Shown: one piece after another, positions 54,980 through 63,103 of the stretch | Numbering within the stretch: the stretch's first letter is position 1 | Layout of the letters: every line of letters begins with the position of its first letter | NCBI GenBank assembly: GCA_001898255.1 | Contig: MKTK01000038.1 | Span: 313,229-377,228, forward strand | Origin: Chryseobacterium sp. 39-10 | GTDB taxonomy: Bacteria; Bacteroidota; Bacteroidia; Flavobacteriales; Weeksellaceae | Direction of reading: 5' to 3' | Length of the DNA: 64,000 nt | The notes under the pieces: model-generated | Seen by the model: only the letters and a program-made list of their open reading frames with translations | Databases searched by the model: none | Told to the model about the DNA's origin: nothing | Made by a program: the position numbers and the translations under genes

Positions 54980-55537
54980 TTATTCCAAATCTTTTATCAG
55001 CGAATACACCAGATGTGTTGGCAATCCCATGATGGTATAAAAACTTCCTTCTATTTTTTTAATTTTTGCCATGCCCAGCCATTCCTGAATTCCGTAGCTT
55101 CCTGCTTTATCAAATGGGCGATAATTTTCGATATAGTAATCAGATTCTGAATCAGTTATTACATCAAATTCTACGTTGGCAACATCGGTTGCAGTGATGG
55201 TTTTATCCATTGTTTTCAGGGTAATGCCAGTGTACACCTGATGTGTTTTGCCGGAAAGGCAAGCCAGCATTTTTTTTGCATCGGCGAGGTCTTTTGGTTT
55301 ACCCAGCACCTCATTGTTCAGCACCACAATGGTATCGGCGGTCAGCAACACTTCACCTTTTTGAAGGGGTCGAAAGGCATCGGCTTTTAGTTGGGAAAGG
55401 TATCCTGCGATTTCCACGGTTGGCAACTGTTCAGGATAAGATTCATCACAATTTACTGCAACGATTTCAAAATCGATACCTAAATTTTTCAGCAGTTCTT
55501 TTCGGCGTGGAGAATTGGAGGCCAGTAATAGTTTCAT
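54980..55537 (-). CDS. maf: Maf family nucleotide pyrophosphatase
   Basis: Hydrolyses non-canonical or dTTP/UTP nucleotides to monophosphates and affects septum formation when overproduced. The 185-residue protein has the SxxR loop LLASNSPRRKELLKNLGI, LTADTIVVLNNEVLGKP, and AGSYGIQEWLGMAKIKKIEGSFYTIMGLP. The pattern fits the YhdE-type (dTTP/UTP) subgroup. A MITE-like element (55559-55750) starts 22 bases upstream and separates it from the kdsC-type gene, with which it would otherwise form an operon. Confidence 0.93.
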   Translation of the reverse strand: MKLLLASNSPRRKELLKNLGIDFEIVAVNCDESYPEQLPTVEIAGYLSQLKADAFRPLQKGEVLLTADTIVVLNNEVLGKPKDLADAKKMLACLSGKTHQVYTGITLKTMDKTITATDVANVEFDVITDSESDYYIENYRPFDKAGSYGIQEWLGMAKIKKIEGSFYTIMGLPTHLVYSLIKDLE

Positions 55538-55558
55538 ACAATAGTGACGAACAGTTAA

Positions 55559-55750
55559 GTAACAGTTTAAATATTTATAGCAAAGAATTCAAATTTTTAA
55601 AACAATGGTCTTTTCTATGCTTTTGGATTCTTTTAAGCTTATTTTTTACTTTTCATTCTTGATTGAGCCCGATAAATGTTCAATTAAAAATAAAAAAATC
55701 AATCTCAAAGTCCCTCCAAAATCAAAGGAAACAAAATTTTAGACGGGTAC
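55559..55750 (+). mobile_element. MITE-like element, copy A
   Basis: A 192-bp AT-rich non-coding element about 80% identical by eye to copy B at 57102-57294, in the same orientation. The left end reads GTAACAGTTTAAA and the right end TTTTAGACGGGTAC, a decayed version of copy B's terminal inverted repeat. The shared core includes TCTTTTCTATGCTTTTGG and TTTTCATTCTTGATTGAG. TAA precedes the left end and TAT follows the right. No transposase is present. Confidence 0.65.
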
Positions 55751-55766
55751 TATGAATTATAGAAAG

Positions 55767-56285
55767 CTAAGCACTTTTGGTATCGTCAATCATCCATTTT
55801 CCCTGCGCCTTCATCACCTGTTCTATTACATCACGCACGGCGCCTTTACCTCCATGGACGGGCGAAATATAATCCGCAACCTGTTTTACTTCGGGCACTG
55901 CATTTTCCGGGCAACAAGCAATGCCGGAAGTGCGCATCATCTCGATATCCGGAAGGTCATCGCCCATGCTTAGGATCTCTTCATTTTGAAGCCCATATTT
56001 TTGTCTGAATTCTTCAAATTTTTCTATTTTCTTTGAGATTTTGGAGTGGTAATCTGTAATACCGAGATAATGGATGCGATTGCGAACACCGGGATCATCT
56101 CCACCCGTGATGATCCCAATTTTGTAGTGGTGTTTCAGGGCCTTTACCACAGCGTAACCATCAAGAACATTCATCGCCCGGCTCATACTTTTGTCTGGCA
56201 TTAAATAAACAGTTCCGTCGGTAAAAACGCCGTCCACATCAAAAACGAACGCTTTGATATTTTTTAAATTGGATTTATAACTCAT
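55767..56285 (-). CDS. kdsC: KdsC-type HAD phosphatase (KDO 8-phosphate phosphatase)
   Basis: A 172-residue C0-type HAD phosphatase without a cap, as for KdsC, which makes KDO for lipopolysaccharide. Motif I is AFVFDVDGVFTDGTVYL, motif II is IITGGDDPGV, motif III lysine is in SKISKKIEKF, and motif IV is SMGDDLPDIEMM. The substrate is inferred from the family. It overlaps the upstream DUF2520 gene by 11 bases. The pair is bracketed by two MITE-like elements. Confidence 0.88.
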   Translation of the reverse strand: MSYKSNLKNIKAFVFDVDGVFTDGTVYLMPDKSMSRAMNVLDGYAVVKALKHHYKIGIITGGDDPGVRNRIHYLGITDYHSKISKKIEKFEEFRQKYGLQNEEILSMGDDLPDIEMMRTSGIACCPENAVPEVKQVADYISPVHGGKGAVRDVIEQVMKAQGKWMIDDTKSA

Positions 56286-57027
56286 ACATTTTCTTTATCG
56301 ATTCATTAATTGTTTTATAGATTTTCAGCTGCTCTTCGTCGTGGATGAGCTCCTCATGCCGTTGAAGAATGCTTTGATCATTTCTTACTGCAGGTCCAGT
56401 TTGTGCATTTTTCGGTTCCATTGTATGAATTTTTTTCACGGTTTCATCAATCAAAGGAAGAAAATAATGGAAGGGGATGTCCTGCGAATCCGAAATTTCT
56501 TTCGCCCTCGCAAAAAGATGATTTACAAAATTACAGGAAAACACAGCGGTAAGGTGAATGTATTTTCTTTTTTCATAATTGGAAACCATAACGTTATGAG
56601 AAATTTTCTCTGCCAGTAATTGCAGGAGATTTTCGTCCGCAAGGTTCTCGGCTTCTATAAAGAAAGGGATTTCATCATAGTTCAGACTTTTGGTTTTAGA
56701 GAAAGTCTGCAACGGATAAAAGCTCGCTTTCCTAAAGCTCCCGGAGAGTATTTCTTTGGGCAATGAGCCGGAAGTGTGGGCCACCAAAGCATTTTCGTTG
56801 GTGATGAGTTTTGAAACTTTGTGCACTGCATCGTCGCTCACCGCAATAATGTATAAATCGGCCTCTGCCAAATCTGTGGAAGACGAAGGGATGTTCAGTT
56901 CTTCAGCAATAGCTTGGAGCGAAGTTGGGTTTCTGGCGAAGATTTGGGAAATTTCAATACCCTTTTCACAAAATGCCTTCGAAAGGTGATACGCAACGTT
57001 TCCGGAACCAATAATGACGATTTTCAT
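56275..57027 (-). CDS. Rossmann-fold DUF2520 domain protein
   Basis: A 250-residue putative NAD(P)-dependent dehydrogenase-like protein. The N-terminus is a dinucleotide-binding fold (MKIVIIGSGNVAYHLSKAF, IFARNP, DLYIIAVSDDAV, VAHTSGSLPKEIL) resembling ketopantoate or pyrroline-carboxylate reductases. The C-terminal DUF2520 helical domain includes HLTAVFSCNFVNHLFA and TGPAVRNDQSIL. The enzymatic role is unknown. It is the first gene of a two-gene operon with kdsC; upstream lies MITE copy B. Confidence 0.88.
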   Translation of the reverse strand: MKIVIIGSGNVAYHLSKAFCEKGIEISQIFARNPTSLQAIAEELNIPSSSTDLAEADLYIIAVSDDAVHKVSKLITNENALVAHTSGSLPKEILSGSFRKASFYPLQTFSKTKSLNYDEIPFFIEAENLADENLLQLLAEKISHNVMVSNYEKRKYIHLTAVFSCNFVNHLFARAKEISDSQDIPFHYFLPLIDETVKKIHTMEPKNAQTGPAVRNDQSILQRHEELIHDEEQLKIYKTINESIKKMYEL

Positions 57028-57101
57028 TGAACAAAGATAAAAAGCATTCCCACAAATTGGGTTGCAAAAGCAATTGTTTTTCTTTCGTGCAAAAATACTA
57101 A

Positions 57102-57294
57102 GTAACTGCCTAAATTTTTACCGACAAGAGTTAAATGTTTTTAAAACAATAGTCTTTTCTATGCTTTTGGTTTTTTTTGAGCGTATTTTTCACTTTTCAT
57201 TCTTGATTGAGGCCGACAAATCTGCAAATAAAAAGCAAAAAATCCATCTCAAAATTCCTGCAAAAATCAGGAGAAAATTTTTTTAGACAGTTAC
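57102..57294 (+). mobile_element. MITE-like element, copy B
   Basis: A 193-bp element with terminal inverted repeats GTAACTGCCTAAAttTT and AAttTTTTTAGACAGTTAC (reverse complement GTAACTGTCTAAA). TAA directly flanks both ends (57099-57101 and 57295-57297), a likely 3-bp target duplication. It is homologous to copy A and better preserved. A short internal hairpin lies near the right end (cctgcaaaaatcagg). It carries no gene. Confidence 0.72.
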
Positions 57295-57501
57295 TAAGAT
57301 TATTGCACGAGGTTTTCATCCCCACCAAAGGTTTGGACTGATAATTGACTGAATGTTTACCATGCAAAGAGGTTTCCTGAGCGATCAGTAAATATTTGTT
57401 TTAAAATGGTTCATCACAATCATTTTAGCATTGGGTTCTATAAAATTGAACCCCGTTCTTAACTTTTATTTAAATTTACCATCCAAACAACAGTTTGCGC
57501 A

Positions 57502-58053
57502 ATGAAGCTTAAGGAAGCAGAAATTATCGGGTTAATGTCGGGTGAAAAAACCCGTGACAGGGGTGTGCGTGAGATGATGGATGCTTACCAAAGTCGTTTG
57601 TATTGGCATATCCGGCGTCTCATTGTAGATCATGATTTGGCGCAGGATGTGTTGCAGGATACTTTTATTAAAGCGTATCAGAACTTTCATCAGTTTAAGC
57701 AGGACAGCCAGTTGTACACATGGCTTTACCGCATTGCCACCAACGAGGCACTGCAACAGCTCAACAAGATGAAACGAATGCAGAAGAGCGATGATGATGC
57801 TGAATATCAGCTGCAGAATCTGGTTGCTGAGAATGCAGAATCTGATGCTGAAGAAATTCAACTGCTTTTGCAAAATGCGATACAAACACTTCCCGAAAAG
57901 CAAAAACTGGTTTTCACCATGCGGTATTATGATGATTTGCCCTACGATGAAATTTCGAAAATTCTCGATATGTCTGTGGGCACGCTGAAGACCAATTATC
58001 ATTATGCCAAACAAAAAGTGGAAGATTATGTTAAAAACAATTACGAATCATAA
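57502..58053 (+). CDS. ECF-type RNA polymerase sigma factor
   Basis: A 183-residue sigma-70 family ECF factor. Region 2 is LYWHIRRLIVDHDLAQDVLQDTFIKAYQNFHQF and TWLYRIATNEALQQL; region 4 is TLPEKQKLVFTMRYYDDLPYDEISKILDMSVGTLKTNYHYAKQKV. A 50-residue acidic linker joins them. It heads a three-gene plus-strand operon with a probable membrane anti-sigma factor (21-base gap) and a periplasmic protein. The 205 bases between MITE copy B and the start show nothing clear except an imperfect TAAATTTA -7. Confidence 0.92.
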   Translation: MKLKEAEIIGLMSGEKTRDRGVREMMDAYQSRLYWHIRRLIVDHDLAQDVLQDTFIKAYQNFHQFKQDSQLYTWLYRIATNEALQQLNKMKRMQKSDDDAEYQLQNLVAENAESDAEEIQLLLQNAIQTLPEKQKLVFTMRYYDDLPYDEISKILDMSVGTLKTNYHYAKQKVEDYVKNNYES

Positions 58054-58074
58054 GTTTTTACCAAAGAATTACTC

Positions 58075-58629
58075 ATGAAAGAATTTGATGTAGAAAAATT
58101 AGAACGCAAAAACATCTACAAAACACCGGATGGTTTTTTTGAGCGAATGCAGGAAAAAGTAGTTGCGGAAACGCAGCAAAAATCCCTAAAGGAGCGTGAA
58201 AGAATAGTGAAGATGAATTGGGTCTATGCCGCAGCGGCGGCTGTTACCTTGTTTTTTGGGATTACCTTTTTGGTGAACCAAAACAACACTGCTATTACTG
58301 ATTTTAGTTCCGATGCTGCCATTGCTAACTCTTCTATTGGCGCTTTAAACCAATCACAATCAGTGAGTAAGCTACAGAATGAGTCTGTCATTTCTGCACC
58401 TGATGAACAGCTGCTATCAACGCCGTCAATCCCTCAAAACAAAGAGAATGAAAAGCCCGCCACGCTTGCTGCTTCTTCAGAAAACTCGATGGTATCTCAA
58501 AAAACAATCGCTGCAAAAGTAAACCCTGAAGGTCAGGTCGATCAGGTTTTGGCTAATTTTAGCAACACGGAACTGGCAGACTTGAGCCGCACCGCAGAAC
58601 AGGACATTTACTTGGATTTGTATAATTAA
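58075..58629 (+). CDS. Single-pass membrane protein, probable anti-sigma factor
   Basis: A 184-residue protein with a short cytoplasmic N-terminus (MKEFDVEKLERKNIYKTPDGFFERMQEKV), one membrane helix at about residues 46-65 (WVYAAAAAVTLFFGITFLV) and a low-complexity serine/asparagine-rich periplasmic part ending in a conserved-looking FSNTELADLSRTAEQDIYLDLYN. The phrase YKTPDGFFERMQEKV is typical of proteins following ECF sigma genes in Flavobacteria. No zinc-type anti-sigma motif is present, so the role is inferred from position and topology. Confidence 0.72.
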   Translation: MKEFDVEKLERKNIYKTPDGFFERMQEKVVAETQQKSLKERERIVKMNWVYAAAAAVTLFFGITFLVNQNNTAITDFSSDAAIANSSIGALNQSQSVSKLQNESVISAPDEQLLSTPSIPQNKENEKPATLAASSENSMVSQKTIAAKVNPEGQVDQVLANFSNTELADLSRTAEQDIYLDLYN

Positions 58630-58638
58630 GAACACCCT

Positions 58639-59145
58639 ATGAAAAATATCGCACTTATCATCATCATGATGTTCGCAGGGCAAACCACCTTTGCTCAAGA
58701 GCAGAAGTTCGACTGGAAAAGCATGAAGCCCGATCAGCGAAAAGACATCATTCAGCGCATGAGTCCGCAGGAGAGGCAGTCTCTCCTGAGACAGTTTCGA
58801 CAAAATTTGGTTGTGTCCGAAATCGATGTTCCCGAAAGTAAAGAGGAAGAATTCAAATCACTGTACAACGAGTACCAGGACAAGCAAAACGAGATTAAAA
58901 GTAGATTTAAACCGAGCAACAACTATGATAGTATGACGGATGATGAGGCCAAACAACACCTCAGTCAGAGTTTTGAAGTCGGCCAGCAACTGCTCGATAA
59001 CAGAAAAGCATACGCGCAAAAATTCCTGAAAGTCATCAAACCTCAGCAGGTATTGCAAATGTACCAAACAGAAGGAAAAGTACGCAACAAAATACTCAAC
59101 GGAAAACCTGACGGGTTCAATCGTCCGCAGAACAACCGACCATAG
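58639..59145 (+). CDS. Periplasmic CpxP/Spy-like helical protein
   Basis: A 168-residue secreted protein with signal peptide MKNIALIIIMMFAGQTTFAQ. The mature part is highly charged and helical, with MSPQERQSLLRQFRQNL and VIKPQQVLQMYQTEGKVRNKIL, resembling LTXXQ-type periplasmic proteins (CpxP, Spy, ZraP) that sense or chaperone misfolded envelope proteins. It is the third gene of the ECF sigma operon (9-base gap), which suggests an envelope-stress role. It is followed by a terminator at 59168. Confidence 0.72.
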   Translation: MKNIALIIIMMFAGQTTFAQEQKFDWKSMKPDQRKDIIQRMSPQERQSLLRQFRQNLVVSEIDVPESKEEEFKSLYNEYQDKQNEIKSRFKPSNNYDSMTDDEAKQHLSQSFEVGQQLLDNRKAYAQKFLKVIKPQQVLQMYQTEGKVRNKILNGKPDGFNRPQNNRP

Positions 59146-59167
59146 TTTGTTTTTTTAATGTTTGAGC

Positions 59168-59201
59168 AACCTCTGCAATTTATTGTAGAGGTTGTTCTTT
59201 T
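59168..59201 (+). terminator. Rho-independent terminator of the ECF sigma operon
   Basis: A 12-bp stem with one G-U pair (aacctctgcaat / attgtagaggtt), a 2-base nominal loop and a long T tract after it. It lies 22 bases downstream of the operon's last stop. Confidence 0.85.
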
Positions 59202-59231
59202 TTTTGGCGACCCCTTTTCCCATCCTATCCC

Positions 59232-59323
59232 AACGCGCGGGCCGGGCTTTACGCTACAATCTTTTTTAGGCGGCGGCGAAGCCGCCGCCTAAAAAAGGAT
59301 TTCCGCTGCAATCCCTGTCGCGC
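59232..59323. repeat. GC-rich interspersed hairpin element, copy 2
   Basis: An approximately 92-bp element in the lepA upstream gap. The centre is a perfect 16-bp stem (ttttttaggcggcggc with its complement) closed by GAA. The flanks contain gccgggctttacgctacaat on one side and ccgctgcaatccc on the other, closed by GCGCG/CGCGC. It shares arm motifs with the element at 30179-30259 and matches the style of a dispersed flavobacterial intergenic repeat. It may also act as a terminator or leader structure for lepA. Confidence 0.6.
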
Positions 59324-59386
59324 AGCGCACTAAAAAACACCAATTCCCGCAAAAAAGACTAAATTTGCAAACTATCAAAATCACTA

Positions 59387-61183
59387 ATGAAAAATATTAG
59401 AAATTTCTGCATAATTGCCCATATCGACCACGGTAAATCTACATTGGCAGACCGCCTTTTGGAATATACCAATACCGTGACCCAAAGAGAATTGCAGTCG
59501 CAAACCTTGGACGATATGGATCTGGAAAAAGAACGCGGAATTACCATAAAATCTCACGCCATTCAGATGGATTACGAACTGAATGGTGAAAAGTACATCC
59601 TTAACCTTATCGATACACCGGGACACGTCGATTTCTCTTACGAAGTTTCCCGTTCCATCGCGGCCTGCGAAGGAGCTTTACTGATTGTGGATGCTGCTCA
59701 AAGTGTTCAGGCACAAACGATAAGCAATCTTTATTTAGCGCTTGAAAACGATTTGGAGATTATTCCTGTTCTCAACAAAATAGACCTTCCATCCGCCAAC
59801 CCGGAAGAAGTAACCGATGAGATCATGAACCTGATTGGTTGTGATTACGAAGATGTTCTTAGAGTTTCCGGTAAAACAGGAGAAGGCGTTCATCATTTGC
59901 TCGAGGAGATTGTCAGAAGAATACCTGCGCCGGTTGGCGATCCCGATGCACCGCTTCAGGCGCTGATTTTCGACTCGGTTTATAATCCGTTTAGAGGAAT
60001 TGAAGCTTATTTCAAAGTAGTAAATGGCAGAATTTCGAAGAACGAAAAAATCAAATTCTTTGCAACAGGAAAAGAGTATGGCGCTGATGAAGTGGGGACC
60101 CTGAAGCTGAAACAAGTGCCAAAAAAAACGATTGAGTGTGGTGATGTGGGTTATTTGGTTTCCGGGATTAAAGATGCAAGGGAAGTGAAAGTGGGTGATA
60201 CCATTACTTCCTTTGAGAATCCTGCGGCGGCAGCCATCGAAGGTTTTGAGGAAGTAAAACCAATGGTTTTTGCAGGCATTTATCCCATCGAATCGGAAGA
60301 CTTTGAGGAGCTGAGAGTATCACTCGAAAAATTGAGGTTAAATGATGCTTCGCTGGTTTTCGAACCGGAAAGTTCTGCCGCATTGGGTTTCGGATTCCGC
60401 TGCGGATTCTTGGGCATGCTTCACATGGAGATTGTTCAGGAACGTCTCGACAGGGAGTTCGATATGAACGTGATTACAACAGTTCCCAACGTTTCGTATC
60501 ACGGCTATTCCAAGAAAGATCCCGAAACACCGATCCTGATCAACAATCCTTCAGAGATGATGGATCCCACGACGATGGATCGGGTAGAGGAGCCCTACAT
60601 CAAAGCATCCATCATTACAAAGTCTGATTTCGTGGGACCTGTTATGACTTTATGTATTGAGAAACGCGGGGAAATCGTGAATCAAAGTTATCTTACCGCA
60701 GAACGCGTAGAACTCATTTTTAACATGCCATTATCTGAGGTTGTTTTTGATTTCTACGATCGCCTAAAATCCATCTCAAAAGGGTATGCCTCTTTCGATT
60801 ATCATCCGGTGGGTTTCCGTGCCTCCAAATTGGTTAAGATGGATATTTTGATCAATGGAGACATGGTAGATGCACTCTCTTCTCTTATCCACGATAGTAA
60901 TGCTTACTATATCGGTAAACGAATGTGTGAGAAGTTACGGGAACTCATCCCAAGACAGCAGTTCGATATTGCCGTTCAGGCGGCTTTGGGTACTAAGGTT
61001 ATTGCCAGAGAAACCATTAAAGCGTTAAGGAAAGATGTTACTGCCAAATGTTATGGGGGTGATATTTCCAGAAAGCGTAAACTACTGGAGAAACAAAAAG
61101 AAGGAAAGAAAAAGATGAAACAAATCGGTCGGGTAGAGGTGCCGCAGTCGGCCTTTATGGCGGTTCTTAAACTCAACGATTAA
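59387..61183 (+). CDS. lepA: Elongation factor 4 (LepA)
   Basis: Translational GTPase that assists 30S assembly and ribosome movement. The 598-residue protein has the G1 motif [20 protein letters not shown]2/G3 in RGITIKSH and [17 protein letters not shown]4 NKIDLPSA, domain II, and the LepA-specific C-terminal domain ([58 protein letters not shown]). Full length with all motifs. It is a single gene; a GC-rich hairpin lies upstream and a terminator at 61211 downstream. Confidence 0.97.
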   Translation: MKNIRNFCIIAHIDHGKSTLADRLLEYTNTVTQRELQSQTLDDMDLEKERGITIKSHAIQMDYELNGEKYILNLIDTPGHVDFSYEVSRSIAACEGALLIVDAAQSVQAQTISNLYLALENDLEIIPVLNKIDLPSANPEEVTDEIMNLIGCDYEDVLRVSGKTGEGVHHLLEEIVRRIPAPVGDPDAPLQALIFDSVYNPFRGIEAYFKVVNGRISKNEKIKFFATGKEYGADEVGTLKLKQVPKKTIECGDVGYLVSGIKDAREVKVGDTITSFENPAAAAIEGFEEVKPMVFAGIYPIESEDFEELRVSLEKLRLNDASLVFEPESSAALGFGFRCGFLGMLHMEIVQERLDREFDMNVITTVPNVSYHGYSKKDPETPILINNPSEMMDPTTMDRVEEPYIKASIITKSDFVGPVMTLCIEKRGEIVNQSYLTAERVELIFNMPLSEVVFDFYDRLKSISKGYASFDYHPVGFRASKLVKMDILINGDMVDALSSLIHDSNAYYIGKRMCEKLRELIPRQQFDIAVQAALGTKVIARETIKALRKDVTAKCYGGDISRKRKLLEKQKEGKKKMKQIGRVEVPQSAFMAVLKLND

Positions 61184-61210
61184 GGAGGTCTTTTTAAAAT
61201 TCCATCATAT

Positions 61211-61237
61211 AATTCCTGCATCTGTCGGGAATTTTTT
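61211..61237 (+). terminator. Terminator of lepA
   Basis: An 8-bp stem with one G-U pair (aattcctg / cgggaatt), a 7-base loop and a following T run, 27 bases after the lepA stop. Confidence 0.7.
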
Positions 61238-61263
61238 ATTTAACTTCAATAAAACCATCACTG

Positions 61264-62955
61264 ATGAAAAGCACGGTTCTCATTGCAATTTTTAGTTCTG
61301 TTTTAATGACTGCACAATGGACAACGCCATTTGAAAAAGGAAACGGAAACCAGTCACCAAACTACGAGCAGATGGTGAAGTACTACGACGAACTGGATCG
61401 AAACTTTGAAAACATCTCCATTGAGAATTTTGGAAATGATGATAATGGTGAACCCATCAAAGTCGTCGTGTACAGCAATACCAAAGATAAGAAAGCGCCT
61501 GTAGTGCTCATCAACAATGGTATTCATCCTGGTGAACCCGACGGTATTGATGCCACCATGATGCTGATGCGCGATTTAGCAACTGGGAAAATTAAGTTTA
61601 ATCATTTGCGAATTGCGGCGATTGAATGTTATAATATTTCAGGAATGATGAGACGAGGTCAATTTTCGAGGGCTAATCAAAACGGACCGGAAGAATACGG
61701 GTTCAGAGGCAATGCACGAAACTACGATCTGAATCGCGACTTCATTAAAAATGATACCGAAAATGCAAAGGCCTTTCAGGAAATATTTCATGCATTCAGG
61801 CCTATTTACTTTATTGATAATCACGTGAGCAATGGTGCTGATTATCAGTATCTATTCAGCTATATTTCTACCAATAAAGAGCGGCTCGGTAAAAAGTTGG
61901 GCAGTTATTTCAGCCAGAAGATGCAACCCGAAATTCTGAAGAATTTGGAAGCAAAAGGAATCATGACCACACCTTATGTCAACATCCACGAAGATACACC
62001 AGATCGGGGTTTTGCTGCATTTATGGATTCACCGAGGTATGCAACGGGCTACACTACGCTTTTTAATACCTTGGGAACGGTAGTGGAAACCCACATGCTC
62101 AAACCCTACAAAGATCGTGTTCGTGCTACTTACGAGTATATGGTAAACGCTTTGCAATACGTGGAGAATCATACCAATGAAGTAAAACAATTGATGGAAG
62201 AGTCCCTCGAAGATTTACAACCTAGCAGACAATATGCAATTCAGTGGATAATTGATAGCACTCAATTCCGAAATATTGATTTTAAAGGTTTTGAAGCCGG
62301 AAGAAAACCCAGTGAAGTTTCCGGTAAACCACGATTATTCTACGATCGGCAAAAACCATTCACACGAAAAGTCAAGTTTTATGTCGATTATGAGCCCACC
62401 AAAATGGTGACTATTCCTCGGTTTTATGTTGTTCCAAAATCCGAAAACCGGGTGATTTCTGATCTTAGAAGAAACAAAATCAATATGACTTCGCTACCCA
62501 AAGATTCAGTTGTCACCGTTGAGGTTTATAGAATAACTGATTTTAAAACAGTGAAAAATCCTTATGAGGGGCACTATCTTCATTACGATACGTTCGCCAA
62601 AAAGGAAACAAAGCAGATGCTGTTGAGAAAAGGCGATTGGCTTGTTTCTACCCAACAAAACGGCGTAAAATATCTTTTGGAAACCTTGGAGCCGGAAGCG
62701 GTAGATTCGTTCTTTAACTGGAATTTTTTTGATGCCATTTTAAGTCAGAAAGAGTACTTTTCGGATTACGTTTTCGAAGATACTGCAGCCGATTTATTAA
62801 AGAAAAACGCTGCCTTACGAACCGCATTTGAAATGGAAAAAATTGTAAATCAAGACCTCGCCAATAATCCCAATGCACAGCTGGACTGGGTTTACAAGCA
62901 TTCTCCGTATTATGAAGCAACGGTTGGGCTTTATCCTGTCGTTAGAATCCCTTAG
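61264..62955 (+). CDS. Secreted M14 family zinc carboxypeptidase
   Basis: A 563-residue secreted metallopeptidase. A signal peptide (ending SVLMTAQ) precedes the M14 domain with zinc ligands His88 and Glu91 in NGIHPGEPDGID and His187 in FIDNHVSNGADY. Substrate-binding NARNYDLNRDF is present, and the general-base glutamate is probably in VVETHMLKPYKDR (about residue 275). The C-terminal about 230 residues have no domain I recognise. The exact cleavage preference is unknown. It is a single gene. Confidence 0.9.
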   Translation: MKSTVLIAIFSSVLMTAQWTTPFEKGNGNQSPNYEQMVKYYDELDRNFENISIENFGNDDNGEPIKVVVYSNTKDKKAPVVLINNGIHPGEPDGIDATMMLMRDLATGKIKFNHLRIAAIECYNISGMMRRGQFSRANQNGPEEYGFRGNARNYDLNRDFIKNDTENAKAFQEIFHAFRPIYFIDNHVSNGADYQYLFSYISTNKERLGKKLGSYFSQKMQPEILKNLEAKGIMTTPYVNIHEDTPDRGFAAFMDSPRYATGYTTLFNTLGTVVETHMLKPYKDRVRATYEYMVNALQYVENHTNEVKQLMEESLEDLQPSRQYAIQWIIDSTQFRNIDFKGFEAGRKPSEVSGKPRLFYDRQKPFTRKVKFYVDYEPTKMVTIPRFYVVPKSENRVISDLRRNKINMTSLPKDSVVTVEVYRITDFKTVKNPYEGHYLHYDTFAKKETKQMLLRKGDWLVSTQQNGVKYLLETLEPEAVDSFFNWNFFDAILSQKEYFSDYVFEDTAADLLKKNAALRTAFEMEKIVNQDLANNPNAQLDWVYKHSPYYEATVGLYPVVRIP

Positions 62956-63103
62956 TTGTCGTTCCCCTATTTCGGTCAAAAACTGAACTTGTTTATAGCC
63001 GCTAAGGATAAAATTTTTTCAATTCTTGATAGGCAAGTAGTCGAAAGTTGAAGCTTATAACCGTTTGATTTTCAGTGCGGTAAATTAACATTACTCAGCG
63101 TTT

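Noticed and set aside
55559-57294. A composite transposon carrying kdsC and the DUF2520 gene
   Set aside because: No transposase is present, and the enclosed genes are ordinary core genes in their usual order. Two independent MITE insertions are simpler.
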